Shown here piece by piece: positions 17,867-26,968 of a DNA stretch of 48,433 bases. The translations under genes and the position numbers were made by a program. The notes under the pieces are model-generated. The model had not been told where the DNA came from, made no database searches, and worked only from the letters and a program-made list of their open reading frames with translations. Location of the stretch: the NCBI RefSeq assembly GCF_000177075.1, contig NZ_ADEG01000002.1, forward strand, positions 1 through 48,433, written 5' to 3'. This stretch comes from Hoylesella buccalis ATCC 35310 (GTDB lineage Bacteria; Bacteroidota; Bacteroidia; Bacteroidales; Bacteroidaceae). The stretch's first letter is position 1. Every line of letters begins with the position of its first letter.

Positions 17867-18715
17867 ATGAACAAACTTTTTTCATTTTTTCTGTTCACTT
17901 TCCTGGGCCTCAACGCATGGGCCGGCAAGATAGTGACTGACAGTATTCACAGCAATGTGCTGGATAGTACGATGACCTACAATGTCTATTTGCCCACAGG
18001 ATATGAACTGTCATCACAAAAGTATCCCATTGTTTACTTGCTGCATGGGCTGTATGGCACTTATAAAGATTGGGCTTCGAAGGCAAACATGAAAGAAGTA
18101 GCCGACGAATTGATAGAGTCTCAGGAGGCTGTACCCATGGTGATTATTATGCCCAATGCAGGAAATCCCGATGTAAGGAATCAGTGGAATGGCTATTTCA
18201 ACATGCCTGGTTGGAACTATGAAACGTTCTTCTTCACTGAACTGTTGCCCACCGTAGAGAAGAAATACCGCGCCATAGGCGATAAAGCCCACCGCGCCAT
18301 CATGGGACTCTCGATGGGTGGAGGCGGTAGTACGGTGTATTGCCAACGCCATCCCGACCTATTCTCGTCATGCTATGCCATGAGTGCTTGGTTAGACAAT
18401 AAAGAACCAGAGGTTGCCCCACATGGGAAGGACAAATTGTATTATGTCTCTAAATCGGTGCGTGACCATTCGGCAATTGATTTCATCACGAACGCTGACG
18501 AAACAACGAAACAACAGTTGCGCTCTGTTCGCTGGTTTTTCGATTGCGGAGATGATGATTATTTGGTAGAACTGTCCTTTAAGATTCACCAACTCTATGC
18601 CAAAGCGGGCATCAAAAGCGAACTTCGCATCAGAAACGGTGTACACAACTGGGAATATTGGCACGGCTGTCTGCGCACAGCCTTACCGTTCGCCTCCATC
18701 GACTTCCGCAGATAA
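17867..18715 (+). CDS. Secreted alpha/beta-hydrolase esterase (esterase D/PF00756 type)
   Basis: A 282-residue protein with an N-terminal signal peptide (MNKLFSFFLFTFLGLNAWA, cleavage near residue 19-20). The hydrolase fold shows YPIVYLLHGLYGTYKDW (oxyanion region, about 47-63), nucleophile motif GLSMGGGGS near residue 148 with Ser in GxSxG, a probable Asp in FFDCGDDDYL near 224, and a His in GVHNWEYWHG near 262. This is a complete Ser-Asp-His set. Relatives hydrolyse acyl or feruloyl esters, including tributyrin and acetylated carbohydrates. The true substrate is unknown. It has its own promoter motif and stands apart from its neighbours. The 3' side carries no clear terminator. Confidence 0.88.
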   Translation: MNKLFSFFLFTFLGLNAWAGKIVTDSIHSNVLDSTMTYNVYLPTGYELSSQKYPIVYLLHGLYGTYKDWASKANMKEVADELIESQEAVPMVIIMPNAGNPDVRNQWNGYFNMPGWNYETFFFTELLPTVEKKYRAIGDKAHRAIMGLSMGGGGSTVYCQRHPDLFSSCYAMSAWLDNKEPEVAPHGKDKLYYVSKSVRDHSAIDFITNADETTKQQLRSVRWFFDCGDDDYLVELSFKIHQLYAKAGIKSELRIRNGVHNWEYWHGCLRTALPFASIDFRR

Positions 18716-18873
18716 CTGACAAACAAGGAGGGTGCCACACCTATGTCTTGCCAAAGCCTGGCTGCAACGGTGCATAGCCCCTCCATTCTAAACTCATTGA
18801 GTTTGGTGGTCAATCTCAATGGGTTTGACCTACAATCTGCATGACTTTAGGGTGTAAACTCAATGTTTTTTTC

Positions 18874-18881
18874 TACCTTTG
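18874..18881 (+). promoter_or_regulatory. -7 promoter motif that fixes the start of the next gene
   Basis: TACCTTTG matches TAnnTTTG. It lies downstream of an in-frame ATG at 18841, so that ATG cannot be in the transcript made from here. The usable starts are 18898 or, with a more normal leader, 18919. Confidence 0.6.
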
Positions 18882-18918
18882 CAAAAAGTACATTCAAATG
18901 AGAAATACAAACATCATC

Positions 18919-19374
18919 ATGACAAAACATTTCATTCATCCAGCCATCCTTTTCATGACACTCATGCTCTTCCCAACGCTTGGTTGGGCTGAGGGCATCA
19001 AACTCCTACATGGTCCTTATCTGGACATGGTACAGGAAGACAACGCCACCATTGTTTGGGTAGCAGACAAACCCTCTGTAGGATGGGTTGAAGTGGCACC
19101 CGACGACGGCACTGACTCCTATTCGGTGGCACGTCCCAAGTTCCACGACACAAACATCGGCATCAAACGCACAAGCCTAATCCACTCTGTGAAGTTGACC
19201 AACCTAAAGCCAGGCACTCGATACCGCTACCGCGTATACGCCCAAGACTACCCCATTCTCGTCAATTCAAACAACAGAAGCGTGACAGCCCAAACTGGAA
19301 ATGGGCAACTGGATGTCAAGGTTCTTGACTTGAACGGAAAAACTACTTTCCACAAAACCTATTCCGCATGCTGA
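18919..19374 (+). pseudogene. Internally deleted FN3-type metallophosphoesterase remnant
   Basis: From the ATG at 18919 this gives 151 residues: a signal peptide (TKHFIHPAILFMTLML..GWA), then a fibronectin III-like domain (LLHGPYLDMVQEDNATIVWV, VGWVEVAPDDGT, SLIHSVKLTNLKPGTRYRYR). That opening matches the N-terminus of Bacteroidales secreted FN3/purple-acid-phosphatase-like proteins of about 390 residues as I recall them. The metal-binding phosphoesterase domain is absent. After YAQDYPILVNSNNRSV the sequence goes straight into QLDVKVLDLNGKTTFHKTY, which looks like the family's C-terminal strand. A large in-frame internal deletion explains this better than a simple truncation. A short secreted binding protein is an alternative. 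Confidence 0.65.
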
Positions 19375-19579
19375 AACAGATGGCTCCTGCGATGAAGTCG
19401 TGACTCATCCCACATCATCACGGAATAAAGAATCACAAAGAAGGCAAGCATATTAAGCCATACTATATTAAACCGCTTGAAGCGACCTGCTTAAAAACAT
19501 ACTTTTTGCCATTTTTGAACATCAGCATTTTCACTTTATAGTTAATATCAATTTTTTCACTTATTATTTTTATTACATC

Positions 19580-20746
19580 ATGATTTTAAAATTACGCACT
19601 TGGACATTGCTGTTTTTCATGTTATTTGCTCACATTACTTGGGCAGACGAGGTTGTCTTCGACCTTTCCAACTACCTGAGTTGTAAACTTTTTGGCTTTA
19701 CAGAACCCTCAAGTAATAATTCACACGGTGGTGACATCACCGAGGAGAAGACAGCAAAGATAAACGATGTTTCCATCACGGTTCTACCCAATCCGAACAA
19801 AGATTTTCCAAACAAGATGTGGACCAACTCATTGAGACTTTTTGGTGGCAAGCTCATTGTAAAAGCCCCCAAACCCATCAAGGAGCTGGTTATGGAGTTG
19901 AATCATGACAAATGGGGTGATCGCAATACGGCTAACAACGGCAAATTGACCAGGGGACATTGGGTTGGCGATAACAAAACCATAGAAATCAGCATCGCCT
20001 CTAACACAAGAATTCAAAAGCTCACGGTGAAATATGGCGACGTCGAAACCACACCTGGTGAACAAAAGGTTTATACCCTTCACGATTTGTGCCAAACTAA
20101 AGACGACCTGACGGATGTAGAGATTAAACTCACCGACGCGAAAGTGCTCTATTGTTTCTATACGAATGCTTGGATACGTCAAGGAGAAGATGCCATTATG
20201 TTGTACCTCACAGGAATAGACTATCAGACAAATGACGTGGTGAATGGCACATTCAGAGCCGATTTTCAAAACTACAAAGGTACTCCGGAAATCAAAGGAA
20301 ACTTTATGACGACCAAGGCAGATAAGTTACAAATCGAACATAGTGAAGAGGCTGCACAGCCGATCAAGATAACCTTTGACGAATTGCTGACCAAAAAGTA
20401 TCTCTCTAATTTAGTTGAACTAAAAGACATGAACGTAGAAGTGGAAGATAACAATTTCTTCATCGTGAACAATGGTCGGCGAATACAGCTATACAACAAG
20501 CTGCAATTGGACATGGAGGCTATTGAGGATGGAGCATACACCGTGCGTGGAATCGTAACACTCCACGATTACAAAGTACAACTCTACCCCACAGAGTTAA
20601 TACCTTCAACAACGAGTGGCATTTATGGCATGAAAGGCAACGATAAACAGACAAATCATTATCTATACAACTTAGCTGGTCAGCGAGTGGGTAAAGATTA
20701 TAAGGGAATTGTTATCTCGAACGGAAAGACTATGGTGAAGCCATGA
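19580..20746 (+). CDS. Secreted protein with C-terminal sorting-like tail
   Basis: A 388-residue exported protein with a signal peptide (MILKLRTWTLLFFMLFAHITWA). The first half is beta-rich with no recognised motif. The second half (about 235-350) has the OB-fold style of Bacteroidales secreted proteins (ITFDELLTKKYLSNLVELKDM, YTVRGIVTLHDYKVQLYP). The C-terminus ends with YNLAGQRVGKDYKG and VISNGKTMVKP, the kind of tail used for type IX secretion or surface attachment in this phylum. Function is unknown. A strong terminator follows at 20768. It is the last gene before an 800-base gap and the polysaccharide operon. No homologue could be named with confidence. Confidence 0.8.
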   Translation: MILKLRTWTLLFFMLFAHITWADEVVFDLSNYLSCKLFGFTEPSSNNSHGGDITEEKTAKINDVSITVLPNPNKDFPNKMWTNSLRLFGGKLIVKAPKPIKELVMELNHDKWGDRNTANNGKLTRGHWVGDNKTIEISIASNTRIQKLTVKYGDVETTPGEQKVYTLHDLCQTKDDLTDVEIKLTDAKVLYCFYTNAWIRQGEDAIMLYLTGIDYQTNDVVNGTFRADFQNYKGTPEIKGNFMTTKADKLQIEHSEEAAQPIKITFDELLTKKYLSNLVELKDMNVEVEDNNFFIVNNGRRIQLYNKLQLDMEAIEDGAYTVRGIVTLHDYKVQLYPTELIPSTTSGIYGMKGNDKQTNHYLYNLAGQRVGKDYKGIVISNGKTMVKP

Positions 20747-20767
20747 GCCATATAGACTGATTCTTAT

Positions 20768-20807
20768 CATCCCAATGCTATTTCAGGATAGTGTTGGGAT
20801 GTTTTTT
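20768..20807 (+). terminator. Intrinsic terminator after the secreted protein gene
   Basis: CATCCCAATGCTAT pairs with ATAGTGTTGGGATG across a six-base loop (14-bp stem, one mismatch and one wobble), followed by TTTTTT. It starts 22 bases after the stop codon. Confidence 0.85.
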
Positions 20808-21655
20808 ATACAGGATGGTGCCAGCACTATCGAAGTCAAATTGGGCATCACCTTTCCTGTTGCTGCTAACGATAACAGCACAAAGACATAAGCAAGCCAG
20901 CATGGGCGGAACACGAACCACAAGACCTCATGCATCACTACCTCGTCGCATGAATCTTGCAATCCAGTTCTTTCATTGAAGAAAGGTTGTTCGTTGTAGA
21001 TGAAACCATCATTTCCATCTATATTAACAACGAGCGTAATGGATGCAACTACCACTTACGACACGATGCATAAATACTGTTGAATGGCAAATGCCTTATT
21101 AGTATTTGTTAACAAACCTTTCGTTTGTTAAATCAATTCTTTTTCTTTGACAAAATAAAATCGAGAAATAGACAAAACAGAGGGAATATTTTAGGCATTC
21201 AAAGCCTTCAAATCATCATCTGGTACGCTATTAACATGGAGTTGATGTGTAATTAACAAGCTTTTGCAGTCCTATGTACATGCTTTTACCGCTCTATTTA
21301 CATCATATTGAAGGGCCTTTTGCATCAAAAAAAGGGATTTTCAGCCCCAAACACATTGTTTTTAATTTCGCCTCAATCTTTAAAATCCCATAAGTCATTA
21401 ATAGACAAACGGATAACGAACACCTCTCATGACGAGCATATTTACGACACATGAACAAGTTGGTTGAAAAAACGCCCAGCATTTGTGTTAAAAAGATGTT
21501 GCGACAGAAGATATTTCATTGAAAAATGTTCGGTTTGATCTAAAACCGAAAAGCATCATTCTTAAACAAAAGAGCCGTGTGTTTGCAGCAAGAAACCATC
21601 AACTGCATGATAGATAAATAGTCGGAGAATATCATCCTACAAAAATAAATATCGC
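20808..21655. other. Long AT-rich gene-free leader region of the polysaccharide operon
   Basis: I find no intact gene. At 20810-21060 the composition is closer to coding sequence, and one plus-strand frame reads FIEERLFVVDETIISIYINN between stops, so this may be a decayed gene that I cannot identify. From 21060 to 21655 the sequence is very AT-rich. It holds a perfect inverted repeat (21109-21131), recurrent GCTTTTGC-type words at 21255-21325, and the operon promoter at its end. Confidence 0.5.
21109..21131. promoter_or_regulatory. Perfect inverted repeat upstream of the polysaccharide operon
   Basis: TTAACAAAC (21109-21117) is the exact complement of GTTTGTTAA (21123-21131) across a five-base spacer CTTTC. 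It could be an operator for a dimeric regulator or a weak hairpin terminator. It lies about 525 bases upstream of the operon's promoter motif, so a direct link to that promoter is uncertain. Confidence 0.4.
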
Positions 21656-21663
21656 TATCTTTG
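21656..21663 (+). promoter_or_regulatory. -7 promoter motif of the polysaccharide operon
   Basis: TATCTTTG matches TAnnTTTG and lies 59 bases before the ATG of the export gene, giving a leader of about 50 bases. No -33 element was seen at normal spacing. Confidence 0.65.
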
Positions 21664-21722
21664 CAACAAATTAACGAAAAACGAGTTAATAAAGAAAGAG
21701 AAAAAGAGATTTTACCCACGAT

Positions 21723-24335
21723 ATGAAAAAAGTCATTCTATATATTCTGCTACTCATGCTGTGCCCGCTGACCCTCACGGCACAATCTTCCATGTCAGAC
21801 GAACAGGTTCTTGAATTCGTCATGAAAGAAAACGCCGCAGGCACCTCACAGGCACAAATCGTGACCAAGTTGATGCAGCGTGGCGTAAACATTCAACAAA
21901 TCAGGAGAATAAAGGATAAATACGAACGACAGACCAAGCGCAAAGGACTGGGCAACATCGCTGACCAAACCGTAGACCAGACAGAAACACGCATGCGGCA
22001 GGCCAATGGCAATTCGAAAGACGCAAGGGCGAAATACAACACCATCAAGGAGCAAAGGAGAGATGCCAAGCAACTTTCTTCCAACAGACTGCAACCGCAG
22101 ATACAGTGGCAGGACAAATATGATGAAGACAGCGAAGAGTTCAAGCTGATGCAGCAAGAACTGAACTACCTAACGCCCACCGACTCCATCAAATGGCTCA
22201 AGCAGATACTCAAGCAGCAGGCTGAAGACAAGAAAAAAGTTTTCGGTAGGGACATCTTCAACAACAAGGATTTGACCTTTGAGCCCAGCATGAATATCGC
22301 CACGCCGCAAAGTTATCGGTTGGGACCGGGCGATGCCGTGTATGTTGATATCTATGGCGCATCACAAAAGTCCATCCAGTCGACAGTATCACCCGACGGT
22401 GATATCAATATCGAAGGCTTTGGCCCCATACAGGTGAGCGGCTTGACCATTGCACAAGCCAATCAACGACTACGTGCGCAATTGGGTGCACGTTACAGCA
22501 GCAGCAAGGTGCGCCTCACGCTGGGACAGAGCCGCACCATCACCGTCAACGTGATGGGCGAAGTGCGAGCACCCGGTACTTATACCGTTTCAGCCTTCGC
22601 TTCTGTTTTCCATGCCCTGTACATGGCTGGAGGAACCAACGACTTGGGAACGCTGCGCGAAATCAAGATTTATCGCAACAACCACCTCATCTCTCAAGCC
22701 GATGTTTACGACTACATTCTAAACGGCAAGATGACGGGCAACGTGCGCCTTACGGATGGCGACGTAATTTATGTGGGACCGTACAACTGCCTGGTGAACA
22801 TCACAGGAAAGGTGAAACGCCCCATGTTCTACGAGATGAAGAGCAATGAGAGCGTGGGTACGCTACTGAAATACGCAGGAGGCTTCACGGGCGACGCCTA
22901 TAAAAAGGCGGTACGCTTGGTTCGCAAGACGGGTCGTGAATTTGCGGTATTCAATGTTTCCGAATTCGACATGAACACCTTCCACATTGCCGATGGCGAC
23001 TCGGTATCAGTCGACTCGATTATTCAACGCTATAATAATACGGTAGAAATAAAAGGAGCCGTATTCCGTCCGGGCTTATATCAACTGGGCAACGACATCA
23101 ACAGCGTGCGCACCTTGGTACAACATGCCGAAGGACTGAAGGAAGAAGCCTTCACCTCCCGTGGCGTCATTCATCGCATGAAGGAAGACCGCACCCTGGA
23201 AGTGGTGGCGGTCGACGTAGCGGGCATCATGAACGGCACCGTGGCCGACATGCCCTTGAAGGAGAACGACGTACTCTTCATCCCCACGAAACGCGAGATG
23301 ATGCAACAGCAAACCATCACCATCCATGGTGAGGTACAATATCCCGGCGTGTACAAATATGCAGACAACGAAACCCTGGAAGACTTCGTGTTGCAAGCGG
23401 GCGGACTTAAAGAAACTGCATCTACCGTAAAAGTAGATGTTGCACGTCGCATCGTCAACTCCAAAGCCCTCACCACCGACTCACTCATTGCCAAGACATA
23501 CACCTTTGCCTTGAAAGACGGCTTTGTGATTGACGGCGAACCCGGCTTTGTGCTTAAACCCTACGACGAAGTGTATGTACGCAAGAGTCCAGGTTACAGT
23601 ACTCAGAAGAATGTAAGCGTAGAGGGCGAGGTAATGTTTGGTGGCACCTACACCATGTCCAAGCGCAACATGCGGCTCACCGACCTACTGCAAGCAGCTG
23701 GCGGCGTGACCGACTTAGCATACATTAAGGGCGCACGGTTGGAGCGCGTACCCAATGCTATAGAAAGGTCAAGAATGGAAACAGCTCTGAAGATGCAGCA
23801 AGAAGAAATGCAACGCCAATTGTTGCAGATGGCTGCCAGCAGCAACAACGCTGGCGCCATACAGCAGTTGGGACAAAATACGTCGACTGCCCAACTGAAG
23901 AAATTTGAAATTCCCGCCACATTTCCCGTAGGTATCGAACTTGATAAAGCCATCGCCGACCCCAATAGCGACGCGAACATTGTGTTGCGTGAAGGCGACC
24001 GCCTCATCCTGCCACAATATACCGCCACCGTCAAGATTAACGGAGCCGTGATGTATCCCAACACCGTGGCCTACAAAAAAGGAAAGAAAGCGAAGTATTA
24101 CATCAATTCAGCCGGTGGGTTTGCACAAAACGCACGCAAGAGCAACGCCTACATAATCTACATGAACGGCATGGTAGGCAAGGTTAGCGAGGGTGCCAAA
24201 GTTAATCCTGGCTGCGAGATAGTGGTGCCCACCAAGCTGTCGCGCAAGATGAGCATCGCCGAAACCATAAGCCTGGGCAGCGGCATCACCAGCATCGCCG
24301 CCATGATAGCCACGATAGCGAATATGATGAAATAA
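21723..24335 (+). CDS. Polysaccharide export protein with multiple SLBB domains (Wza-like)
   Basis: An 870-residue exported protein. After the signal peptide (MKKVILYILLLMLCPLTLTAQ) comes a Gln/Lys-rich helical region to about residue 190, then the polysaccharide export domain (YRLGPGDAVYVDIYG.. about 196-275). About six SLBB-type beta-grasp repeats follow, marked by TVNVMGEVRAPGTY, LVNITGKVKRPMFY, VEIKGAVFRPGLYQL, ITIHGEVQYPGVYKY, NVSVEGEVMFGGTY and TVKINGAVMYPNT. The C-terminus is hydrophobic (SLGSGITSIAAMIATIANMM). This is the long Bacteroidetes form of Wza, which builds the periplasmic and outer-membrane exit channel for capsule or exopolysaccharide. It is the first gene of the operon, 38 bases before wzz. 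Confidence 0.93.
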   Translation: MKKVILYILLLMLCPLTLTAQSSMSDEQVLEFVMKENAAGTSQAQIVTKLMQRGVNIQQIRRIKDKYERQTKRKGLGNIADQTVDQTETRMRQANGNSKDARAKYNTIKEQRRDAKQLSSNRLQPQIQWQDKYDEDSEEFKLMQQELNYLTPTDSIKWLKQILKQQAEDKKKVFGRDIFNNKDLTFEPSMNIATPQSYRLGPGDAVYVDIYGASQKSIQSTVSPDGDINIEGFGPIQVSGLTIAQANQRLRAQLGARYSSSKVRLTLGQSRTITVNVMGEVRAPGTYTVSAFASVFHALYMAGGTNDLGTLREIKIYRNNHLISQADVYDYILNGKMTGNVRLTDGDVIYVGPYNCLVNITGKVKRPMFYEMKSNESVGTLLKYAGGFTGDAYKKAVRLVRKTGREFAVFNVSEFDMNTFHIADGDSVSVDSIIQRYNNTVEIKGAVFRPGLYQLGNDINSVRTLVQHAEGLKEEAFTSRGVIHRMKEDRTLEVVAVDVAGIMNGTVADMPLKENDVLFIPTKREMMQQQTITIHGEVQYPGVYKYADNETLEDFVLQAGGLKETASTVKVDVARRIVNSKALTTDSLIAKTYTFALKDGFVIDGEPGFVLKPYDEVYVRKSPGYSTQKNVSVEGEVMFGGTYTMSKRNMRLTDLLQAAGGVTDLAYIKGARLERVPNAIERSRMETALKMQQEEMQRQLLQMAASSNNAGAIQQLGQNTSTAQLKKFEIPATFPVGIELDKAIADPNSDANIVLREGDRLILPQYTATVKINGAVMYPNTVAYKKGKKAKYYINSAGGFAQNARKSNAYIIYMNGMVGKVSEGAKVNPGCEIVVPTKLSRKMSIAETISLGSGITSIAAMIATIANMMK

Positions 24336-24373
24336 AGAATTTTGAAGAAAGCCATACAAGTTGAGGCATCATA

Positions 24374-25417
24374 ATGAGTAGCCAAATGAAAGAAACAAAC
24401 GAACAGATTAACATATCCGAGATTATCAAACGAGTCATTCAAAAGAAATGGACATACGCCCTCATACTGTCCAGTACCTTTGCAGTGGCTTGCGCCCTGA
24501 TACTTCCTGTACCAAGGTACTACAAAAGCGGCGTGTCGCTGGCACCCGAATTAGGAAACATCAATGAAGGAGGTGGTCTTTCCGACATCGCGGCATCCAT
24601 GGGCTTTAACCTCAATAACACGATGTTGTCAGATGCCATCTCACCCGAGCTCTACCCAGAGTTGTTGAAATCGAATCGATTTATCTCACAACTCATCGAC
24701 ATCCGTGTGAAAAGTCTCGATGGAACCATCAACACCACCTATTATAATTATCTGGATAAGCATCAGAAGCCAAATCCATTGACGATTCCATTATATTTTT
24801 TGAAGAACCTTTTTAAGAAAAAAGCAGCACCAACGCCTCAAGATCATCACATCAATCATTTCCAATTGACAATGAGAGAGTATGAAATTTTCAGTGCCAT
24901 CCGCAACAAAGTAACTTGCAGAGTGGACAAGAAAACAAGCCTCATCTCTATTGAAGTAGAGGATCAAGATCCATTGATTTCAGCCACCATGGCCGACTCG
25001 GTAAGATACAAGCTTCAGGAATTTATCACAGAATACCGAACTAGCAAGGCACGCCATGACATGAACTACTACAAAGAACTTACCGCAAAAGCCAAACATA
25101 CTTACGAGAAAGCTCGGCAAGCATACGGCAGCTATGCTGATGCCAACATGGACATCATGTTGGAAAGCTTCAAGTCGAAGAAAGACGACTTGGAAAACGA
25201 CATGCAACTCAAGTTTAACGCTTACAGTACACTGAACACACAATTGCAGGCTGCCATAGCCAAAGTTCAAGAAAAAACTCCCGTGTTTACCGTTGTGACC
25301 AATGCCACTGTTCCACTGAAGCCTGCGGGTCCCAAACGAATGATATTCGTGGCAGGTATGCTTTTCTTGGCATTCATCATAACAACTGTTTATGTTTCAA
25401 GGGATTTAATTTTCTAA
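24374..25417 (+). CDS. wzz: Chain-length determinant protein (Wzz family)
   Basis: A 347-residue inner-membrane protein with the Wzz topology: a transmembrane segment near residues 30-50 (YALILSSTFAVACALILPVP) and one near 322-342 (RMIFVAGMLFLAFIITTVYV), with a periplasmic domain between them. That domain includes a long coiled-coil region (about 215-300: ELTAKAKHTYEKARQAYG, SKKDDLENDMQLK). The proline-rich block before the second helix (VPLKPAGPKR) is characteristic. Wzz sets the length of polymer made by the Wzy polymerase. No tyrosine kinase domain is attached. It sits between the export gene and the flippase, with gaps of 38 and 17 bases. Confidence 0.88.
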   Translation: MSSQMKETNEQINISEIIKRVIQKKWTYALILSSTFAVACALILPVPRYYKSGVSLAPELGNINEGGGLSDIAASMGFNLNNTMLSDAISPELYPELLKSNRFISQLIDIRVKSLDGTINTTYYNYLDKHQKPNPLTIPLYFLKNLFKKKAAPTPQDHHINHFQLTMREYEIFSAIRNKVTCRVDKKTSLISIEVEDQDPLISATMADSVRYKLQEFITEYRTSKARHDMNYYKELTAKAKHTYEKARQAYGSYADANMDIMLESFKSKKDDLENDMQLKFNAYSTLNTQLQAAIAKVQEKTPVFTVVTNATVPLKPAGPKRMIFVAGMLFLAFIITTVYVSRDLIF

Positions 25418-25434
25418 GGCTTCCTAATATAAAG

Positions 25435-26952
25435 ATGACAACCTATCAAGCCAACAATAAGAGGATAGCAAAAAACACGATGTTCTTATATATCAGAATG
25501 TTTTTTGTTTTGCTGGCCAACCTGTATATCTCACGTATATTGTTAGACACACTTGGCGTTGTTGACTATGGCATATATATGGTTGTTGCTGGTCTGGTGT
25601 CGCTATTTGGCTTTTTCAATACAACACTTGCTTCTACCCTGCAACGCTATTACAATTATGAGGGCACTCACAAACGGGAACAAGGCATTCAAGATATTTT
25701 TGCAACAGGCTGCATTATCAACCTACTGGTAGCAGTGCTTACTTTCGTCCTACTGGAATCGGTTGGTTTATGGTATCTCAATCACTATTTAGTGGTGCCT
25801 GCCGACCGAATAGAGGCTGCCACAATACTGTTTCATGCCTCTACCCTTTCGTTGGTTTTGATTATCCTTCAAATCCCGGCCACAGGACTTATCCTTGCCA
25901 AAGAGAGAATGGGATTTTACGCAGCGGGTAGTATGATTGACGTCAGCCTAAAGGTAGCAGCAGCTATGGCATTACCTTATATCGGTGGCGAACATATCTC
26001 TGTGTACGCATATTTCTTGCTTGGAATTGCCATCTTTAATTTTTTGCTATACCATGGATATGCCAAACTGTCTTTCCGTTATATTCACCTAAGTAGAAAG
26101 ATAAGCCGGCAAACTGCCCGTTCGTTGTTGGCATTTACGGGATGGAACATGATGGGCACGCTGGCATTCATGCTTAGAGGACAAGGTATCAGTTTGTTGT
26201 TGAACAATTTCTTCGGTCCTATCGTTAATGCCGCACGCGGAATCTCTATGCAAATAAGTAGTGCTGTGGGACAGTTCTCCGCAAATATTACGTTAGCCTT
26301 TTCACCACAGATAACAAATGCTATTGCTGAGGAAAACGAAAAGCTTGCGGTATCCATGATGTTTACAGAGTCAAAAATATGTTTTGCCGCCATACTTATA
26401 TTGATATGTCCCCTCTGTTTAGAAATTAATTATGTTTTGAAATTATGGTTAGGGGCAAATGTCCCCATTAATTCTGAGGCATATTCAATATTACTCCTTA
26501 TTGACACACTAATTTGCACGCTAAATACACCTTGCACTCAAATTACACAAGCTACAGGAAAATTAAAAAATTATCAAATAGGTAGTACTTTAGTGAACTT
26601 ATGCTTAATACCATTTTGTTATATTTTTCTACGATTAGGTTTTTCATCTATAAGTTCTTTTGTAATAACCATTATTTTCTCCATTATCAACCAATGTGTC
26701 TGTCTGTACTTCACTCACAAAGTTGTGAATTTTAATTTCTGTCTTTATCTGAAAAAAGTACTTCGCCCTTGCATGGTACTAACATGTATTATACCCTTAA
26801 CCCTTCTCTTTGCTGTATGGAATGTTGATAGTTCATTCATGAGATTATTATTCGTTTGTTTTCTAGACGTAATTGTAGCTGTACCAACCTGCTACTATCT
26901 TCTGCTCACAAAAAAGGAACAAGCTGTGCTAAAAGCATATTTCAAAAAATAA
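25435..26952 (+). CDS. wzx: Lipid-linked oligosaccharide flippase (Wzx family)
   Basis: A 505-residue protein with about 12-14 hydrophobic segments, the size and layout of the MOP/Wzx family. It moves undecaprenyl-linked repeat units from the inner to the outer face of the inner membrane. The N-terminal part NTMFLYIRMFFVLLANLYIS RILL (residues 14-37) and the segment SRILLDTLGVVDYGIYMV are typical of Bacteroidales polysaccharide flippases. Base composition changes within the gene: up to about 26380 it is like the flanking genome, and after that it is clearly AT-rich with many A/T-ending codons. The glycosyltransferase gene follows 16 bases later. Confidence 0.9.
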   Translation: MTTYQANNKRIAKNTMFLYIRMFFVLLANLYISRILLDTLGVVDYGIYMVVAGLVSLFGFFNTTLASTLQRYYNYEGTHKREQGIQDIFATGCIINLLVAVLTFVLLESVGLWYLNHYLVVPADRIEAATILFHASTLSLVLIILQIPATGLILAKERMGFYAAGSMIDVSLKVAAAMALPYIGGEHISVYAYFLLGIAIFNFLLYHGYAKLSFRYIHLSRKISRQTARSLLAFTGWNMMGTLAFMLRGQGISLLLNNFFGPIVNAARGISMQISSAVGQFSANITLAFSPQITNAIAEENEKLAVSMMFTESKICFAAILILICPLCLEINYVLKLWLGANVPINSEAYSILLLIDTLICTLNTPCTQITQATGKLKNYQIGSTLVNLCLIPFCYIFLRLGFSSISSFVITIIFSIINQCVCLYFTHKVVNFNFCLYLKKVLRPCMVLTCIIPLTLLFAVWNVDSSFMRLLFVCFLDVIVAVPTCYYLLLTKKEQAVLKAYFKK

Positions 26953-26968
26953 TATAACGAAAGAAGAC

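Noticed and set aside
18841..18918. N-terminal extension of the FN3 remnant from the ATG at 18841
   Set aside because: A TACCTTTG promoter motif lies downstream of that ATG, and a proper signal peptide starts only at 18919.
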